Program-made: the position numbers and the translations under genes
Notes under the pieces: model-generated
Databases searched by the model: none
What the model was told of the DNA's origin: nothing
The model's input: the letters and a program-made list of their open reading frames with translations, nothing else
Shown here: piece after piece, positions 24,302 to 34,127 of the stretch
Layout of the letters: the number at the start of each line of letters is the position of its first letter
Numbering within the stretch: position 1 is the stretch's first letter
Assembly: GCA_029259635.1 (NCBI GenBank)
Contig: JAJDEU010000013.1
Coordinates: 62,001 to 126,000 of the forward strand
Direction of reading: 5' to 3'
Length of the DNA: 64,000 nucleotides
DNA from: Planctomycetota bacterium
Lineage (GTDB): Bacteria; Planctomycetota; UBA1135; GCA-002686595

Positions 24302-25984
24302 CTACGCGGCTTGTGATACGTCTTCGGAGCTCGTGCCTAGCTCCTCGAAGGGCAGGCGAATCACAAAAGTCGTGCCCTCCCCCGGTTTACTCTCGACGTC
24401 GATACTGCCCGAGTGTTTGTCGACAACGACCGAGTGCGAGATCGCGAGTCCTTGTCCGGTCCCTCTGCCGACTTCTTTTGTCGTGTAGAACGGATCAAAT
24501 ACTCGGCTTCGGACTTCGTCCGGCATTCCGCAGCCTGTATCCGAAATTCGAATTTCAGCGCAGTCGCCCACTCGCTGCGTAGCGATTCGTATTCTGCCCC
24601 TCTCTTCACCGTTCGCGCCTACAGCGTCGACGATCGCATGGGCCGAGTTCACAATCATATTCAACACGACCTGCCCCATTTCGCTCGGCAAGCACCTAAC
24701 CAGCGGCAATTCTGGATCGAAGTCCGTTTCAATCTCAGCCACATACTTCCACTCGTTCGTGGAGAGCGTAATTGTCGTATTGATGACATCGTTGAGATCA
24801 ACCGCCTGCTTCTCGCATGAACCTGGATGCGAGAATGACTTCATCGCGGAGACAATTTCAGTCACGCGAGCTAAGCCGGATAAGGACTCCCCGAGTGCGT
24901 CCGGAATCTCCTTGCTTAAGAAGCCGATTTTCGCCGCCTGAGCGAACTTAGCCACTTGTTTCAAGGTCGCCTCTGGATCCGCGGACTCACCTCCATTTGC
25001 GCTTAGCTCCGAGCACAGCTTCAAGAGGTCATCGAGCTTGCCGAATGCATCGCGCAAGAAACGGGTGTTGTCGCTGATGAACTGTGTAGGAGTATTTATC
25101 TCGTGGGCAATGCCGGCCGCGAGCTGTCCTATGGACTCAAGCTTTTGCGCACTACGCAGCTGGACTTCCAGTGCCAGGCGCTCGGTAACGTCCTTTTTCA
25201 CGGCCACGTAGTTTGTAATCTCACCCGCCTCATCACGAACTGGCGAGATGGTGGCATCCTCCTCATACAAGGAACCGTCCTTCTTTCTATTCGTGAAGTG
25301 CCCGAACCACACATCTCCACGGCGTAGAGTCGCCCACATCTTCGAGTAGAATTCGGGATCGTGCTGACCACTGCTTACGACATCGGGTCTCAATCCGACC
25401 ACCTCTTCACTTGTATAGCCGGTGATCCTTTCGAAGGCCGGATTGACGTAGAGAATCGTGCCCTGAAGGTCGGTAATTACGATGGTTTCATTCACCTGCT
25501 CGACTGCGGTAATCAACCGGCGCTGTACGCGCTCAGTCCGCATTAGCTCGGTGATGTCGCGCGCCAGAATCAGCACCCCGTGTCCGGCCGAGGCTGTCTC
25601 TTTCAGTGGACTCAAGGTAACACCGAGACAACGCTGACTGCCTTCCTCGCCCTCGAAGCCAACCTCAAGTCCCTGTGGAGATTCACCGAGGGATATGTGC
25701 CCAACTAGGCGGCGCATGTCTTCTTGGTTCCACTGCACTCCGCAATCGGCAATTGAGCGGCCGAGAACCTGATCGGCCCTATACCCGAGTGCCCTCTCTG
25801 CCGCACGGTTCCAACGACGAATGGTCGAATCGTCATTGACCTGTATCAAGATCGACGTGAGCGAAGCCAAGATGACGTCGAGCTCAACCTCCGCATCTGC
25901 ATGGCCCGCCGCATCGGACACCGCACCACAATCGGATTGTTCCCGCTTCATGAGTCCATTTCTCTCGAGACTATGCGTTAGCAT
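24302..25984 (-). CDS. Cytoplasmic PAS-PAS histidine kinase
   Basis: 560 residues without a membrane segment. PAS 1 is at about 35-145 (VNDDSTIRRWNRAAERALGY) and PAS 2 with its PAC at 155-270 (ITDLQGTILYVNPAFERITGY, ISPVRDEAGEITNYVAVKKD). The HisKA H-box is [14 protein letters not shown] with His294. The ATPase domain shows the N-box (VVLNMIVNSAHAIVD), G1 DTGCGMP (482-488), F-box FDPFYTTKEVG and G2 GTGQGLAISHS. A roughly 60-residue helical insertion follows the H-box. It is the first gene of the leftward cluster of three response regulators, likely its phospho-targets, and is divergent from nifJ. A second ATG at 25951 could be the true start. Confidence 0.93.
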   Translation of the reverse strand: MLTHSLERNGLMKREQSDCGAVSDAAGHADAEVELDVILASLTSILIQVNDDSTIRRWNRAAERALGYRADQVLGRSIADCGVQWNQEDMRRLVGHISLGESPQGLEVGFEGEEGSQRCLGVTLSPLKETASAGHGVLILARDITELMRTERVQRRLITAVEQVNETIVITDLQGTILYVNPAFERITGYTSEEVVGLRPDVVSSGQHDPEFYSKMWATLRRGDVWFGHFTNRKKDGSLYEEDATISPVRDEAGEITNYVAVKKDVTERLALEVQLRSAQKLESIGQLAAGIAHEINTPTQFISDNTRFLRDAFGKLDDLLKLCSELSANGGESADPEATLKQVAKFAQAAKIGFLSKEIPDALGESLSGLARVTEIVSAMKSFSHPGSCEKQAVDLNDVINTTITLSTNEWKYVAEIETDFDPELPLVRCLPSEMGQVVLNMIVNSAHAIVDAVGANGEERGRIRIATQRVGDCAEIRISDTGCGMPDEVRSRVFDPFYTTKEVGRGTGQGLAISHSVVVDKHSGSIDVESKPGEGTTFVIRLPFEELGTSSEDVSQAA

Positions 25985-26680
25985 TAGCGAACGCCGTCAC
26001 GAGGCCAGGTAATTAGCGGGGGGGCTCTATTGATCCAACGACGATATCGTCCTCTGTGCACCGCAACCTGAAGCGTGTTCATCAGGCCAAGCAAGTTGCA
26101 CACAAATGTCGCCCGTGCTACGCACTAAGAGGTAGCACGTCGATTGCACAGTGAATGCGGAGTCGATCCCTCGAAAGCGAGCGGGTCGTAGTTATAACCA
26201 GCGATTCACCGCCGTCGTAATAGCTATCGTCGCGCTCGCCTGAGACGTCGAACTCGACATTGTCGCGGAAAGCATTGTCACGGAAGACATTGAGCGAGAA
26301 GGGCGAATGGCGCGGTTGCAAGGCAGGGATTGTCCGTGTGCGAGAGGCCGCGCGTTCTCCAAATTTCTGCCGATGGCTGAAGCTACGGAGATCATTCGCA
26401 CCGGTTGAAACCGAAACCGGCCGGTCGATGCAGGCGACTCATTCCGCGCTCCACTCGCGGATACAGTTGGATCGGTTGCGCCTCCACGTCGGACCGAATA
26501 CGTGCCGATCAATCGAGCCTCTGTGGGCATCCCGCCTCGCTTTTCCCTCCCCACGTACGCACAAGAGTCCCTGGGACCGAATGTCGCTAGCACCTAACGT
26601 AGTGGTTATCCATTCACGATTTGTTCGTACGGTCGGCGGAATGTCCCTCTGATCCGGCGAGCATCCACGAGGACCAGCGC
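25985..26680. other. Divergent intergenic region between the PAS kinase and nifJ
   Basis: 696 bp, the longest gap in the window, with no gene I can support. It should contain promoters for both the leftward signalling cluster and nifJ. It includes three 15-bp tandem repeats (26256-26300, listed separately). A 67-codon minus-strand frame at 26118-26321 covers these repeats and reads NVFRDNAFRDNVEF at that point, but nothing else in it looks coding. Confidence 0.4.
26256..26300. repeat. Three tandem 15-bp imperfect repeats upstream of nifJ
   Basis: Units are GACATTGTCGCGGAA (26256-26270), AGCATTGTCACGGAA (26271-26285) and GACATTGAGCGAGAA (26286-26300). Units 1 and 2 differ at three positions; unit 3 is more diverged. 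They lie about 380 bp before the proposed nifJ start and about 275 bp before the kinase start on the other strand. Because the unit is a multiple of three they could be either regulator-binding repeats or the remnant of a repeated peptide (FRDNA/FRDNV) on the minus strand. Confidence 0.6.
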
Positions 26681-29600
26681 TTGAAAACTCCCCGCTTTCC
26701 CGGCATCCGGATTACGACTAATGGCAACCAGCTCGTCTCCTACCACACCGAGGCGCGGCTGACCGACGGCGGTGTTTTCTACCCCATCACGCCTTCAACG
26801 GAGATGGGCGAGAACTACCAGCTGGCCTTCGCCGAGGGCAAGCTCGATGTCTTCGGACACAGCAAGCTCGCGATCGAGACGGAAGGCGAGCACGCGGCCC
26901 AAGGCGGAGCGATTGCGCTCTCGGTTACCGGCAAACGCGTCGTCAACTTTACGTCCGGGCAAGGGCTCGTCTACGGACTCGAGCAGTACTACCACGCTCC
27001 GGGCAAGCTCTCGACGATGGTGGTCCAGGTCGCTGCGCGGGCGCTCACGAAACACGCCCTCAACGTGCACTGCGGACACGACGACATCTACGCCGCGCTC
27101 GACACCGGCTGGATCATGCTGTTCGCCAAAGACTCGCAGCAAGCCGCGGACCAGGCATTGATTCTTCGCCGCGTCACCGAGCTCTCGTTGAATCCCGGCA
27201 TCAACATTCAGGATGGCTTTCTCACTTCGCACCTCGAGCGCACGTTCTTTAAGCACGAGTCGGAGCTGATCCGAGAGTTTCTCGGAGCCGCAGACGACAC
27301 GATCGACTGCCCGACCGACGCACAGCGCACGCTCTTCGGCCCAACGCGTCGCCGCGTTCCGGCCATGATCGATCTCGAGAATCCGATGATCCTCGGGCCG
27401 GTTCAAAACCAAGAGCACTACATGAACGGCGTGATTGCTCGCCGTAACAATTTCAGCGAACCCATCCTCGGCCTCCTCGAACAATCCTATGCCGACTTCG
27501 CAGAGTTGACCGGACGCGAGTACGGCTTGGTCTCCGAGTATCGCTGCGAAGATGCGGAGACCGTGTTCGTCTCGCTCGGCTCTGCAGCCGAGAACATCGA
27601 AGCCGCTGTCGACTACCTGCGCGAACAAGACCACGCCAGTGTCGGCTCCATTCACGTCAATGTCTTGCGCCCCTTCCCCGAAGCCAAAATCGTCGAGGCT
27701 CTGGCCGGGAAGCGAAACGTGATCATCCTCGAGCGCACGGACGAGTCCCTCTCCGGTGCCAATCCTTTGACGCGCGAAATTCGCGCTGCGCTCAACAAGG
27801 CCGTGGAAGCCGGGCGTGCCGGCCAAACCGGCGATCTCCCCGAGCTCTCGCCCGATCAAGTTCCGATCATATTCAGCGGCTCCTACGGTCTCGGGTCTCG
27901 CGACTTTCGCCCGAAGGGCATCATCGGTGCCTACGAGTATGTCACCGGGAAGGTGCAGCGCACGGACGGACGGAGCGCTCAAGACGGTGAGCGTTACTTC
28001 GTCGTCGGGATCGACCACCCCTATGCGGTGGTGTCGAAGCGCACGCCTTCCTTGCTGCCGGATGGAGCGATCGCGGTTCGCCTGCACTCCATCGGCGGCT
28101 GGGGCATGATCACGACCGGCAAGAATCTCGGCGAGATCATCGGAGCCTTTGGCGAGGACATTGCCGAGCGCCAGGGCGCGCGTGATGAATTCGGGCGCTT
28201 GCAAGAGGTGCTGCACGTCAGCGCCAATCCGAAGTACGGCTCCGAAAAGAAAGGCGCGCCCACGGCCTACTTCCTCGTCGTTGCGCCCGAGCGCATCCGC
28301 GTCAACTGTGATCTGCGCCACACCAACGTCGTGCTGTGTTGTGACCCCAAAGCCTTCACGCACATGAATCCGCTCGATGGCATGGCCGATGGAGGCACCT
28401 TCGTGTGGGAGTCTCGCGAAGAGCCCGAGGTCGCTTGGCAGCAAATCCCCAAGACTTATCGCAAGCAGATCATCGAAAAGAAGATTCGGCTCTTCACTCT
28501 GCGCGGCTTCAAGATTGCGCGCGAAGCCACTTCGCGTGAGGACCTCCAGCTACGCATGCAGGGCAACGCTTTCCTCGGCGCCTTCTTTAAAGTCTCGGGC
28601 CTTCTCGAGGAGCACGGCATCGATGACCAGCGCTTCCGCGATCTCGTCCGCAAGCAGTACATGAAAAAGTTCGGTCGCTTTGGCGATGCGGTCGTCGACT
28701 CGAACATGACGGTCATGACCAAGGGCTACGAGCTTGTTCGCGAGGTGCCCTACGGCGAGCTCGAGGCTGAAGATCGGTCGAGCATGCGCAATCCTGCTCT
28801 CGCTGCTTGCAATACATGCGACGCGGTGATGCCGAGTTGTCATGCTCCCGCCGAGCAGCCGGAGCGCGTCCCCATCGCCCGGTTGGAGACCTTTGATAGC
28901 GAGTTCCGCGCCGGTCTGGGCTATTACCAGCCCGCGTCCGCGCTGTCCTCCGTCGGCGTGATGGCCGCGGCTACAGGAGCGACGACCAGCAAGTACGTTG
29001 CGCGCCGGGACACACCGGTCTGGATCGCCGAGAACTGCACGCAATGCATGGATTGCATCACGGCCTGCCCCGACACTTCCTTGCCGAATACCGCTCAGGA
29101 TGTCGCTCTCATTCTCGAAAAAGCCGCGCAGGCCTATGTCGAGGATCGCGCGGCTCGCGCGCAACTGATCGAAGAAATTCCGGCGCTGGACAAGCGCCTT
29201 CGCGCGCGCATGCTCGAAGTCGCGAACGTGAAGGGCTCGGAACTGTTCAAGGACCTGCTCGCTGAAGAAGTGAACCAGCTTGAGCACATTGCCGTGGAAG
29301 CGCGCGAGCAATTCATGGCGGTGTATGAACGCGTGCCCTTCGCCTTCCAGAAGACGCCGGCCATCTTCCGTTCGCACGAGCGCAAAGACGACAGCACGGG
29401 CGGGCTCTTCGCCATCATGGTGACGGACCTCTGCAAAGGCTGCGCTGAGTGCGTCGAGGAGTGCGGCGAGAAGAACGCGCTCGTCATGGCCAAAGAGACG
29501 CCGGAGCTCAACGCCGACCACGTCTCGGGAGTCAACTTCCTCGACCTCTTGCCGGACACGGGGCAAAAGTATCTCGGGCGATTCGATGCCATTCACCCCG

Positions 29601-31372
29601 AAGACTCACACTCCGCCGCGTTGCGCAATCACCTGATGATGCGCAGCACTTATGACGCGCTCGTGAGTGGCGACGGAGCTTGCGCAGGATGCGGCGAGAA
29701 GAGCGTGCTGCGCGCTGCTGTCACGCTGACCGAGGCTTACATGCGGCCGATTTTCCACGCCAAGGCCGAGCGCTTGAGCGAGAAAGCCGAGCGGCTCGAG
29801 ACGGATGGTGCCGCGAAACTTGAAGCTCTGCGTACGCGCGCTCCCGGAGAGTTCGAGCTCTTCCGCCGCGCGGTTGCGCATCTCCTCATGGGGCTCGGCG
29901 GTGAGACGACGGAAGACACCGAACAGCGCATGAGTGTGGCGGGCGAGATCAGCGACGAGCAGCTGGTCGAGGCCATCGCTCTGGTTCTGCGCCGCGACGC
30001 GTTTAGCCACAAGAATCTGCAGACCCTCGACGGTCGTCATGCCAACGGAATGTCGGTCATGGCAATGGCCGCGCACACAGGCTGCAACACCGTCTACGGC
30101 TCAACGCCGCCCAGCAACCCGCACACCTACCCTTGGATGAACTCGCTCTTCCAAGACGGGGCCACCGTGGGCTGGCTCTTCGGCGAAAGCTTCATCATGG
30201 ACCACTCCCGCCGTTCGGTCATTCCCGAGCGGCTCTGCGATGCGCTGCTCGAGCGCACGGAGGGCGTGATGACCGAAGCGGACTTCTTCCAGCTGACGCA
30301 CATGTCGGACTCCGCCATGACCGAGCGCGAGATCCGCGAGCTTCCCAAGGTCTGGGTCGTGGGCGGCGATGGCGGAATGGGAGACATCGGCTTTCAAAAC
30401 GTCTCCAAGGTCGTCCTTCAGAATCGACCGAACGTGAAGCTGCTCTTGTTGGACACACAGGTGTACTCCAATACGGGCGGACAAAACTCGGATTCGAGTC
30501 CGCTACCCGGCGGCGGCGACATGAACCAGTTCGGAGTCGCGACCGAAGGTAAGTTCACCGAAAAGAAAGGCGTCGCGGAGATCTTCATCGGAGGACACGG
30601 CTCCCCCTTTGTCGCACAGGTCTCGATGGCCAATATCGCGAAGTTCTATCGCGCCGTTCTCGACGGCTTGGAGTATCGCGGTACCGCTTTCCTACAGTGC
30701 TTCACCACCTGTCAACCCGAGCACGGCGTCGCGGACCACATGTCCACCGTGCAAGCCAACCGCATTCGCGACTCTCGTGGTATGCCGGAGTTCGTGTTCG
30801 ATCCTTCGCAGGGAGAGACCTATCAGGAGACGGTCGACCTCAAAGGCAACCCGCAACCGAAGCGGGACTGGGCCGAGGTCAAATCGAGAGCGAGCGGCGA
30901 GAAGTACCCCTACACCGTCGCTCACTGGGCGGCGACGGAAGCCCGCTTTCGTCGACACTTCAAGCCGGCGAAAGACCTCTCCAGTTTGGTACCGCTCGTC
31001 GACATCTTGCTTCGCATCCGCCAAGACGACGTTACCCACAGGCGCGTCCTCGATCCCGAGCACTTCTCCTTCGTCCCCGACTTCGGTGTCTACATCGAGC
31101 TGGACGATCCGAGCGGCAAGACTCGCGCGGTCACGCTCTCTCGCCAAATGGTTCTGTTTTGCGTGGAGCGCCGCCGCGCTTGGCGCATGTTGCAGAGCCG
31201 CGCCGGAATCGAGAATCCCGACTACCGCGCGCAGCAGTTCGTGCTCTCTACCCTGGATTCGAGCGAGCTCTCCCAGAGCGAGATCCAGAAGGGTCTTAGC
31301 GAGCTGTTCAATGGAGAGCTCGAGAAGCTGCTCGGTAAGCGGACGGACTCAGCTCCGAAATCCCTCGCCTAG
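26681..31372 (+). CDS. nifJ: Pyruvate:ferredoxin (flavodoxin) oxidoreductase, enlarged single-chain form
   Basis: About 1563 residues from TTG 26681, which has GAGGA nine bases upstream; another TTG lies at 26621. It catalyses oxidative decarboxylation of pyruvate to acetyl-CoA with reduction of ferredoxin or flavodoxin. Domain order: pyrimidine-binding domain (FYPITPSTEMGENYQ near residue 40), transketolase-C-like domain (270-420), gamma domain (440-640), cluster motifs CTQCMDCITACP (about 786-797) and CKGCAECVEECG (918-929), GACAGCGE (1000) for the proximal cluster, and the TPP motif VGGDGGMGDIGFQN (1227-1240) with SNTGGQ. Classical enzymes have about 1170-1230 residues. Here about 75 extra residues separate the two cluster motifs, about 105 separate GACAGCGE from TGCNTVYG, and the C-terminus is extended. 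The real 2-oxoacid could differ from pyruvate. Confidence 0.93.
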   Translation: MKTPRFPGIRITTNGNQLVSYHTEARLTDGGVFYPITPSTEMGENYQLAFAEGKLDVFGHSKLAIETEGEHAAQGGAIALSVTGKRVVNFTSGQGLVYGLEQYYHAPGKLSTMVVQVAARALTKHALNVHCGHDDIYAALDTGWIMLFAKDSQQAADQALILRRVTELSLNPGINIQDGFLTSHLERTFFKHESELIREFLGAADDTIDCPTDAQRTLFGPTRRRVPAMIDLENPMILGPVQNQEHYMNGVIARRNNFSEPILGLLEQSYADFAELTGREYGLVSEYRCEDAETVFVSLGSAAENIEAAVDYLREQDHASVGSIHVNVLRPFPEAKIVEALAGKRNVIILERTDESLSGANPLTREIRAALNKAVEAGRAGQTGDLPELSPDQVPIIFSGSYGLGSRDFRPKGIIGAYEYVTGKVQRTDGRSAQDGERYFVVGIDHPYAVVSKRTPSLLPDGAIAVRLHSIGGWGMITTGKNLGEIIGAFGEDIAERQGARDEFGRLQEVLHVSANPKYGSEKKGAPTAYFLVVAPERIRVNCDLRHTNVVLCCDPKAFTHMNPLDGMADGGTFVWESREEPEVAWQQIPKTYRKQIIEKKIRLFTLRGFKIAREATSREDLQLRMQGNAFLGAFFKVSGLLEEHGIDDQRFRDLVRKQYMKKFGRFGDAVVDSNMTVMTKGYELVREVPYGELEAEDRSSMRNPALAACNTCDAVMPSCHAPAEQPERVPIARLETFDSEFRAGLGYYQPASALSSVGVMAAATGATTSKYVARRDTPVWIAENCTQCMDCITACPDTSLPNTAQDVALILEKAAQAYVEDRAARAQLIEEIPALDKRLRARMLEVANVKGSELFKDLLAEEVNQLEHIAVEAREQFMAVYERVPFAFQKTPAIFRSHERKDDSTGGLFAIMVTDLCKGCAECVEECGEKNALVMAKETPELNADHVSGVNFLDLLPDTGQKYLGRFDAIHPEDSHSAALRNHLMMRSTYDALVSGDGACAGCGEKSVLRAAVTLTEAYMRPIFHAKAERLSEKAERLETDGAAKLEALRTRAPGEFELFRRAVAHLLMGLGGETTEDTEQRMSVAGEISDEQLVEAIALVLRRDAFSHKNLQTLDGRHANGMSVMAMAAHTGCNTVYGSTPPSNPHTYPWMNSLFQDGATVGWLFGESFIMDHSRRSVIPERLCDALLERTEGVMTEADFFQLTHMSDSAMTEREIRELPKVWVVGGDGGMGDIGFQNVSKVVLQNRPNVKLLLLDTQVYSNTGGQNSDSSPLPGGGDMNQFGVATEGKFTEKKGVAEIFIGGHGSPFVAQVSMANIAKFYRAVLDGLEYRGTAFLQCFTTCQPEHGVADHMSTVQANRIRDSRGMPEFVFDPSQGETYQETVDLKGNPQPKRDWAEVKSRASGEKYPYTVAHWAATEARFRRHFKPAKDLSSLVPLVDILLRIRQDDVTHRRVLDPEHFSFVPDFGVYIELDDPSGKTRAVTLSRQMVLFCVERRRAWRMLQSRAGIENPDYRAQQFVLSTLDSSELSQSEIQKGLSELFNGELEKLLGKRTDSAPKSLA

Positions 31373-31629
31373 GGCCAGAAAACCGACCTGGAGGCCTGTT
31401 CCAGCCCTGGATAGACGGATCGCCCGTCTGTCGGCCTAGGCACCCGCTCGCGCCACGGCCCTTCTCATTTTTGGGACCGCCCCGGCAAAGACGAACGGGC
31501 GTTAAGACTAGGCCGCCTAACTCTCGATAGGCCCAACATGCGTCTCCCCCGCCCTCTGCCCCCGAGGATGGCTTTTTCGTCGGCCCCCAGCCCCTTCGTC
31601 GCCTTCATCCTGATCGGAGCTCTTCGATC

Positions 31630-32838
31630 GTGAAGAAGCGAATCCTATTCGTCGATGATGAGCCGCGGGTGCTCGATGGTTTCCGGCGTTCCCTCCGTCG
31701 CTATCGACACCGCTGGGACACTTACTACGCCGAGGGTGGTGCTGCGGCCAAACTCCAACTGGAGCAGGAGACCTTCGACATCGTCGTCTCCGACATGCGC
31801 ATGCCCGGGATCGACGGAGTCGCTCTGCTGACTCACGTGCGCGAGCACTATCCGGACACCATTAGGATCATCCTTACCGGCCAGACCCAGCGCGAAGCGG
31901 CTTTGCGCTCCGTTTCTGTATCGCACCAATTCCTCTCCAAGCCCTGTGAAGGCGACCAGCTTCGCAACGTCTTGGATCGGGCCTGCGCGGTGCGCGACCT
32001 TTGCACCGACGCAGCTCACCGAAGCATCATCTCGAAACTCGGTGCGTTGCCCAGCGCGCCCAAGCTGTACCTGGAGCTCAACAAGAAGATGGCGGACGAG
32101 AACACCTCGATGGGCGAGGTCGCCGAGCTCATCGAGAAGGACATCGCCATGTCCGTCAAGCTTCTCCAGATCGTCAACTCGGCCTACTTCGGCCTGCAAC
32201 GCGAGATCTCAAACGTTCGCGATGCCGTCTCTCTCTTGGGCATGAGCATGATTCGCTCTCTTGTCCTAGCGGAGGGAGCTTTTAAATCTCTCCAGTGCAA
32301 TGAGGCATTCGGAGAAGCCGACCTTCGCCGAGAGCAAGCTCACGGCATGCTCACCGCAAGCGTCGCGCACGCGATTTGCCCGAACTCTGCGATTGGAGAG
32401 CAAGCGATGCTCGCCAGCATGCTGCACGACGTCGGCATCATCATTCTCGCGACACAGTTCCCTCAGGAATTCGCGATGCTCGAACCGGGCGTTGTCGGTG
32501 ATTCAGAGCGAGAAAAAGCCTCCTTCGGAATGAGTCACGCGGAGGCAGGAGCCTACCTCCTGGGAAGCTGGGGCTTGCCGATTCGAGTAACCGAAGCGGT
32601 CGCCTTCCATCACAACCCAGAGGCGGTCGAGCACGACGAGTTCGAAGTCGTGACAGCCGTACACGTCGCCAACGGGTTGGTGTGCGAGCTCATGCCGACG
32701 CACGCACCGCTCGACAACCGAACCCACATCGACGAGGCCTACCTCGAGAGGCTCGGCCTCAGCGACCAATTACAAGACTGGCGCGATCTGGCGCGAGAGA
32801 TCATCGAATGTCCCGAAGAACAATCTGATGCAGCTTGA
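31630..32838 (+). CDS. Response regulator with HDOD output domain
   Basis: 402 residues. Receiver 1-125 with Asp55 (VVSDMRMPG), Thr in ILTGQ and FLSKPC. HDOD at about 140-340: LGALPSAPKLYLELNKKM, KDIAMSVKLLQIVNSAYFG, AVSLLGMSMIRSLVLAEG, ASMLHDVGIIILATQFPQE, LLGSWGLPIRVTEAVAFHH. It is similar throughout to the REC-HDOD protein at 23068-24285, so the two are paralogues. The GTG start at 31630 is preceded by CGGAG with good spacing. It begins 257 bp after nifJ on the same strand and overlaps the next gene by 11 bp. Confidence 0.92.
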   Translation: MKKRILFVDDEPRVLDGFRRSLRRYRHRWDTYYAEGGAAAKLQLEQETFDIVVSDMRMPGIDGVALLTHVREHYPDTIRIILTGQTQREAALRSVSVSHQFLSKPCEGDQLRNVLDRACAVRDLCTDAAHRSIISKLGALPSAPKLYLELNKKMADENTSMGEVAELIEKDIAMSVKLLQIVNSAYFGLQREISNVRDAVSLLGMSMIRSLVLAEGAFKSLQCNEAFGEADLRREQAHGMLTASVAHAICPNSAIGEQAMLASMLHDVGIIILATQFPQEFAMLEPGVVGDSEREKASFGMSHAEAGAYLLGSWGLPIRVTEAVAFHHNPEAVEHDEFEVVTAVHVANGLVCELMPTHAPLDNRTHIDEAYLERLGLSDQLQDWRDLAREIIECPEEQSDAA

Positions 32839-34018
32839 CGACCTAGAACCCGAAGGCAAGACGAAGAAGAAGATCCTGTTCGTCGATGACGAAAAGCGGG
32901 TCCTGGACGGCCTGCGCCGAATTCTGCGCGGAGAGCGAGGCGAGTGGGATATCACCTTCGCCAACAGCGTCGACGAAGCGCTCGAGGTGCTCTCCGACGT
33001 GGATCACGACGCCGTCATCTCCGACGTCAATATGCCGATTCGCGATGGCCTGGATCTTCTGCAAGCCATTCGCGCGAACGAGCGAACGGCGGACATTCCG
33101 GTCGTCATCCTCACCGGAAACGGTGAGCCCGACATGAAGCGACGCGCGCTCGACATGGGCGCGACGGACCTACTGGCGAAACCCGTCGTCCGCGAAGACT
33201 TGATCGCGCGCATCCACAGCGTACTGCGGTTGAAAGGCTACATGGATGAGATCAAGAACCACGGTAAGCAGCTTGAAGAACGCGTCCGGCTCCGCACCGC
33301 CGAACTCGAGTACTCACGCGCCGAGGTCATCTGGCGACTCGGAAAAGCCGGTGAGTTCCGAGATTCCGACACAGGCTTTCACGTCGTTCGCGTTGGGTTG
33401 ATCTCTCAGGAACTGGCGAAGGCGCTGGACCTCGAAGACGCACAAGTCCGCGAGATCTTTTTGTCCGCTCCCCTGCACGACATCGGCAAGATTGGCATTC
33501 CCGACAAGATCTTGTTGAAGCCCGGCAAGCTCAACCCGGAAGAGTGGGAGATCATGAAAACCCACACGAATATCGGTGGCCAAATTTTGCGCGCCGAGCC
33601 CATGGCCGAGCTGCACTCAAGTACGCTCCGCACTCTGACCGGTATCGAGGGCTTCGCCCGCAATCCATTCGCGAACACAGGCGCCTCGATCGCGGAGAGC
33701 CATCACGAGCGGTGGGATGGAAGTGGCTATCCACGCGGATTACGCGGAAACAAGATTCCGATTGAAGCGAGAATCACCACAGTCGCGGACGTCTACGACG
33801 CGCTTTGCTCCAAGCGTCCCTACAAGCCAGCCTTTAGCGAAGACGAGGTCTTGAAGATCATGCTGAAGGGCGTCGGATCGCAGTTTGATCCAGAAGTCTT
33901 CGATGCTTTTCAGAGTTCTCTTTCGATCCTACGCGAGATTCGCACGGAGTTCGGAGACTCCGAAGAGAGTGAACTGCACGCGGACGGAGACGAGAGCCTC
34001 TCGGGGTTGCTCGGGTGA
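32828..34018 (+). CDS. Response regulator with intact HD-GYP cyclic-di-GMP phosphodiesterase domain (RpfG-like)
   Basis: 396 residues. Receiver at 14-135 with Asp66 (VISDVNMPI) and LLAKPV. A coiled-coil linker follows (140-165). The HD-GYP domain occupies about 165-345: APLHDIGKIGIPD gives the HD pair (217-218), then HHERWDGSGYPRGLRG with GYP at 300-302, and the VADVYDALCSKRPYK element. All signature residues for hydrolysis of cyclic-di-GMP are present. About 25 residues are inserted between the GGQIL helix and HHERWDG. It overlaps the REC-HDOD gene by 11 bp and sits 109 bp before the membrane kinase gene. It is the intact counterpart of the degenerate REC-HD protein at 21914-23068. Confidence 0.93.
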   Translation: MQLDDLEPEGKTKKKILFVDDEKRVLDGLRRILRGERGEWDITFANSVDEALEVLSDVDHDAVISDVNMPIRDGLDLLQAIRANERTADIPVVILTGNGEPDMKRRALDMGATDLLAKPVVREDLIARIHSVLRLKGYMDEIKNHGKQLEERVRLRTAELEYSRAEVIWRLGKAGEFRDSDTGFHVVRVGLISQELAKALDLEDAQVREIFLSAPLHDIGKIGIPDKILLKPGKLNPEEWEIMKTHTNIGGQILRAEPMAELHSSTLRTLTGIEGFARNPFANTGASIAESHHERWDGSGYPRGLRGNKIPIEARITTVADVYDALCSKRPYKPAFSEDEVLKIMLKGVGSQFDPEVFDAFQSSLSILREIRTEFGDSEESELHADGDESLSGLLG

Positions 34019-34127
34019 ATTCCGCAAAAGGACAAGGCCAGGCGCCCGAGAACAGGATCGCTCGGTCGGCAGTCGTTCGAGACAGAAATGCCGAGCGGGT
34101 TGAGCGGAGCGAACTTCGAATCGTTCG

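Noticed and set aside
26795..28444. Long open frame (549 codons) antisense to nifJ, and another of 348 codons at 28550-29596
   Set aside because: They mirror the strong third-position GC bias of nifJ, have no recognisable domains, and lie entirely inside a well-supported gene.
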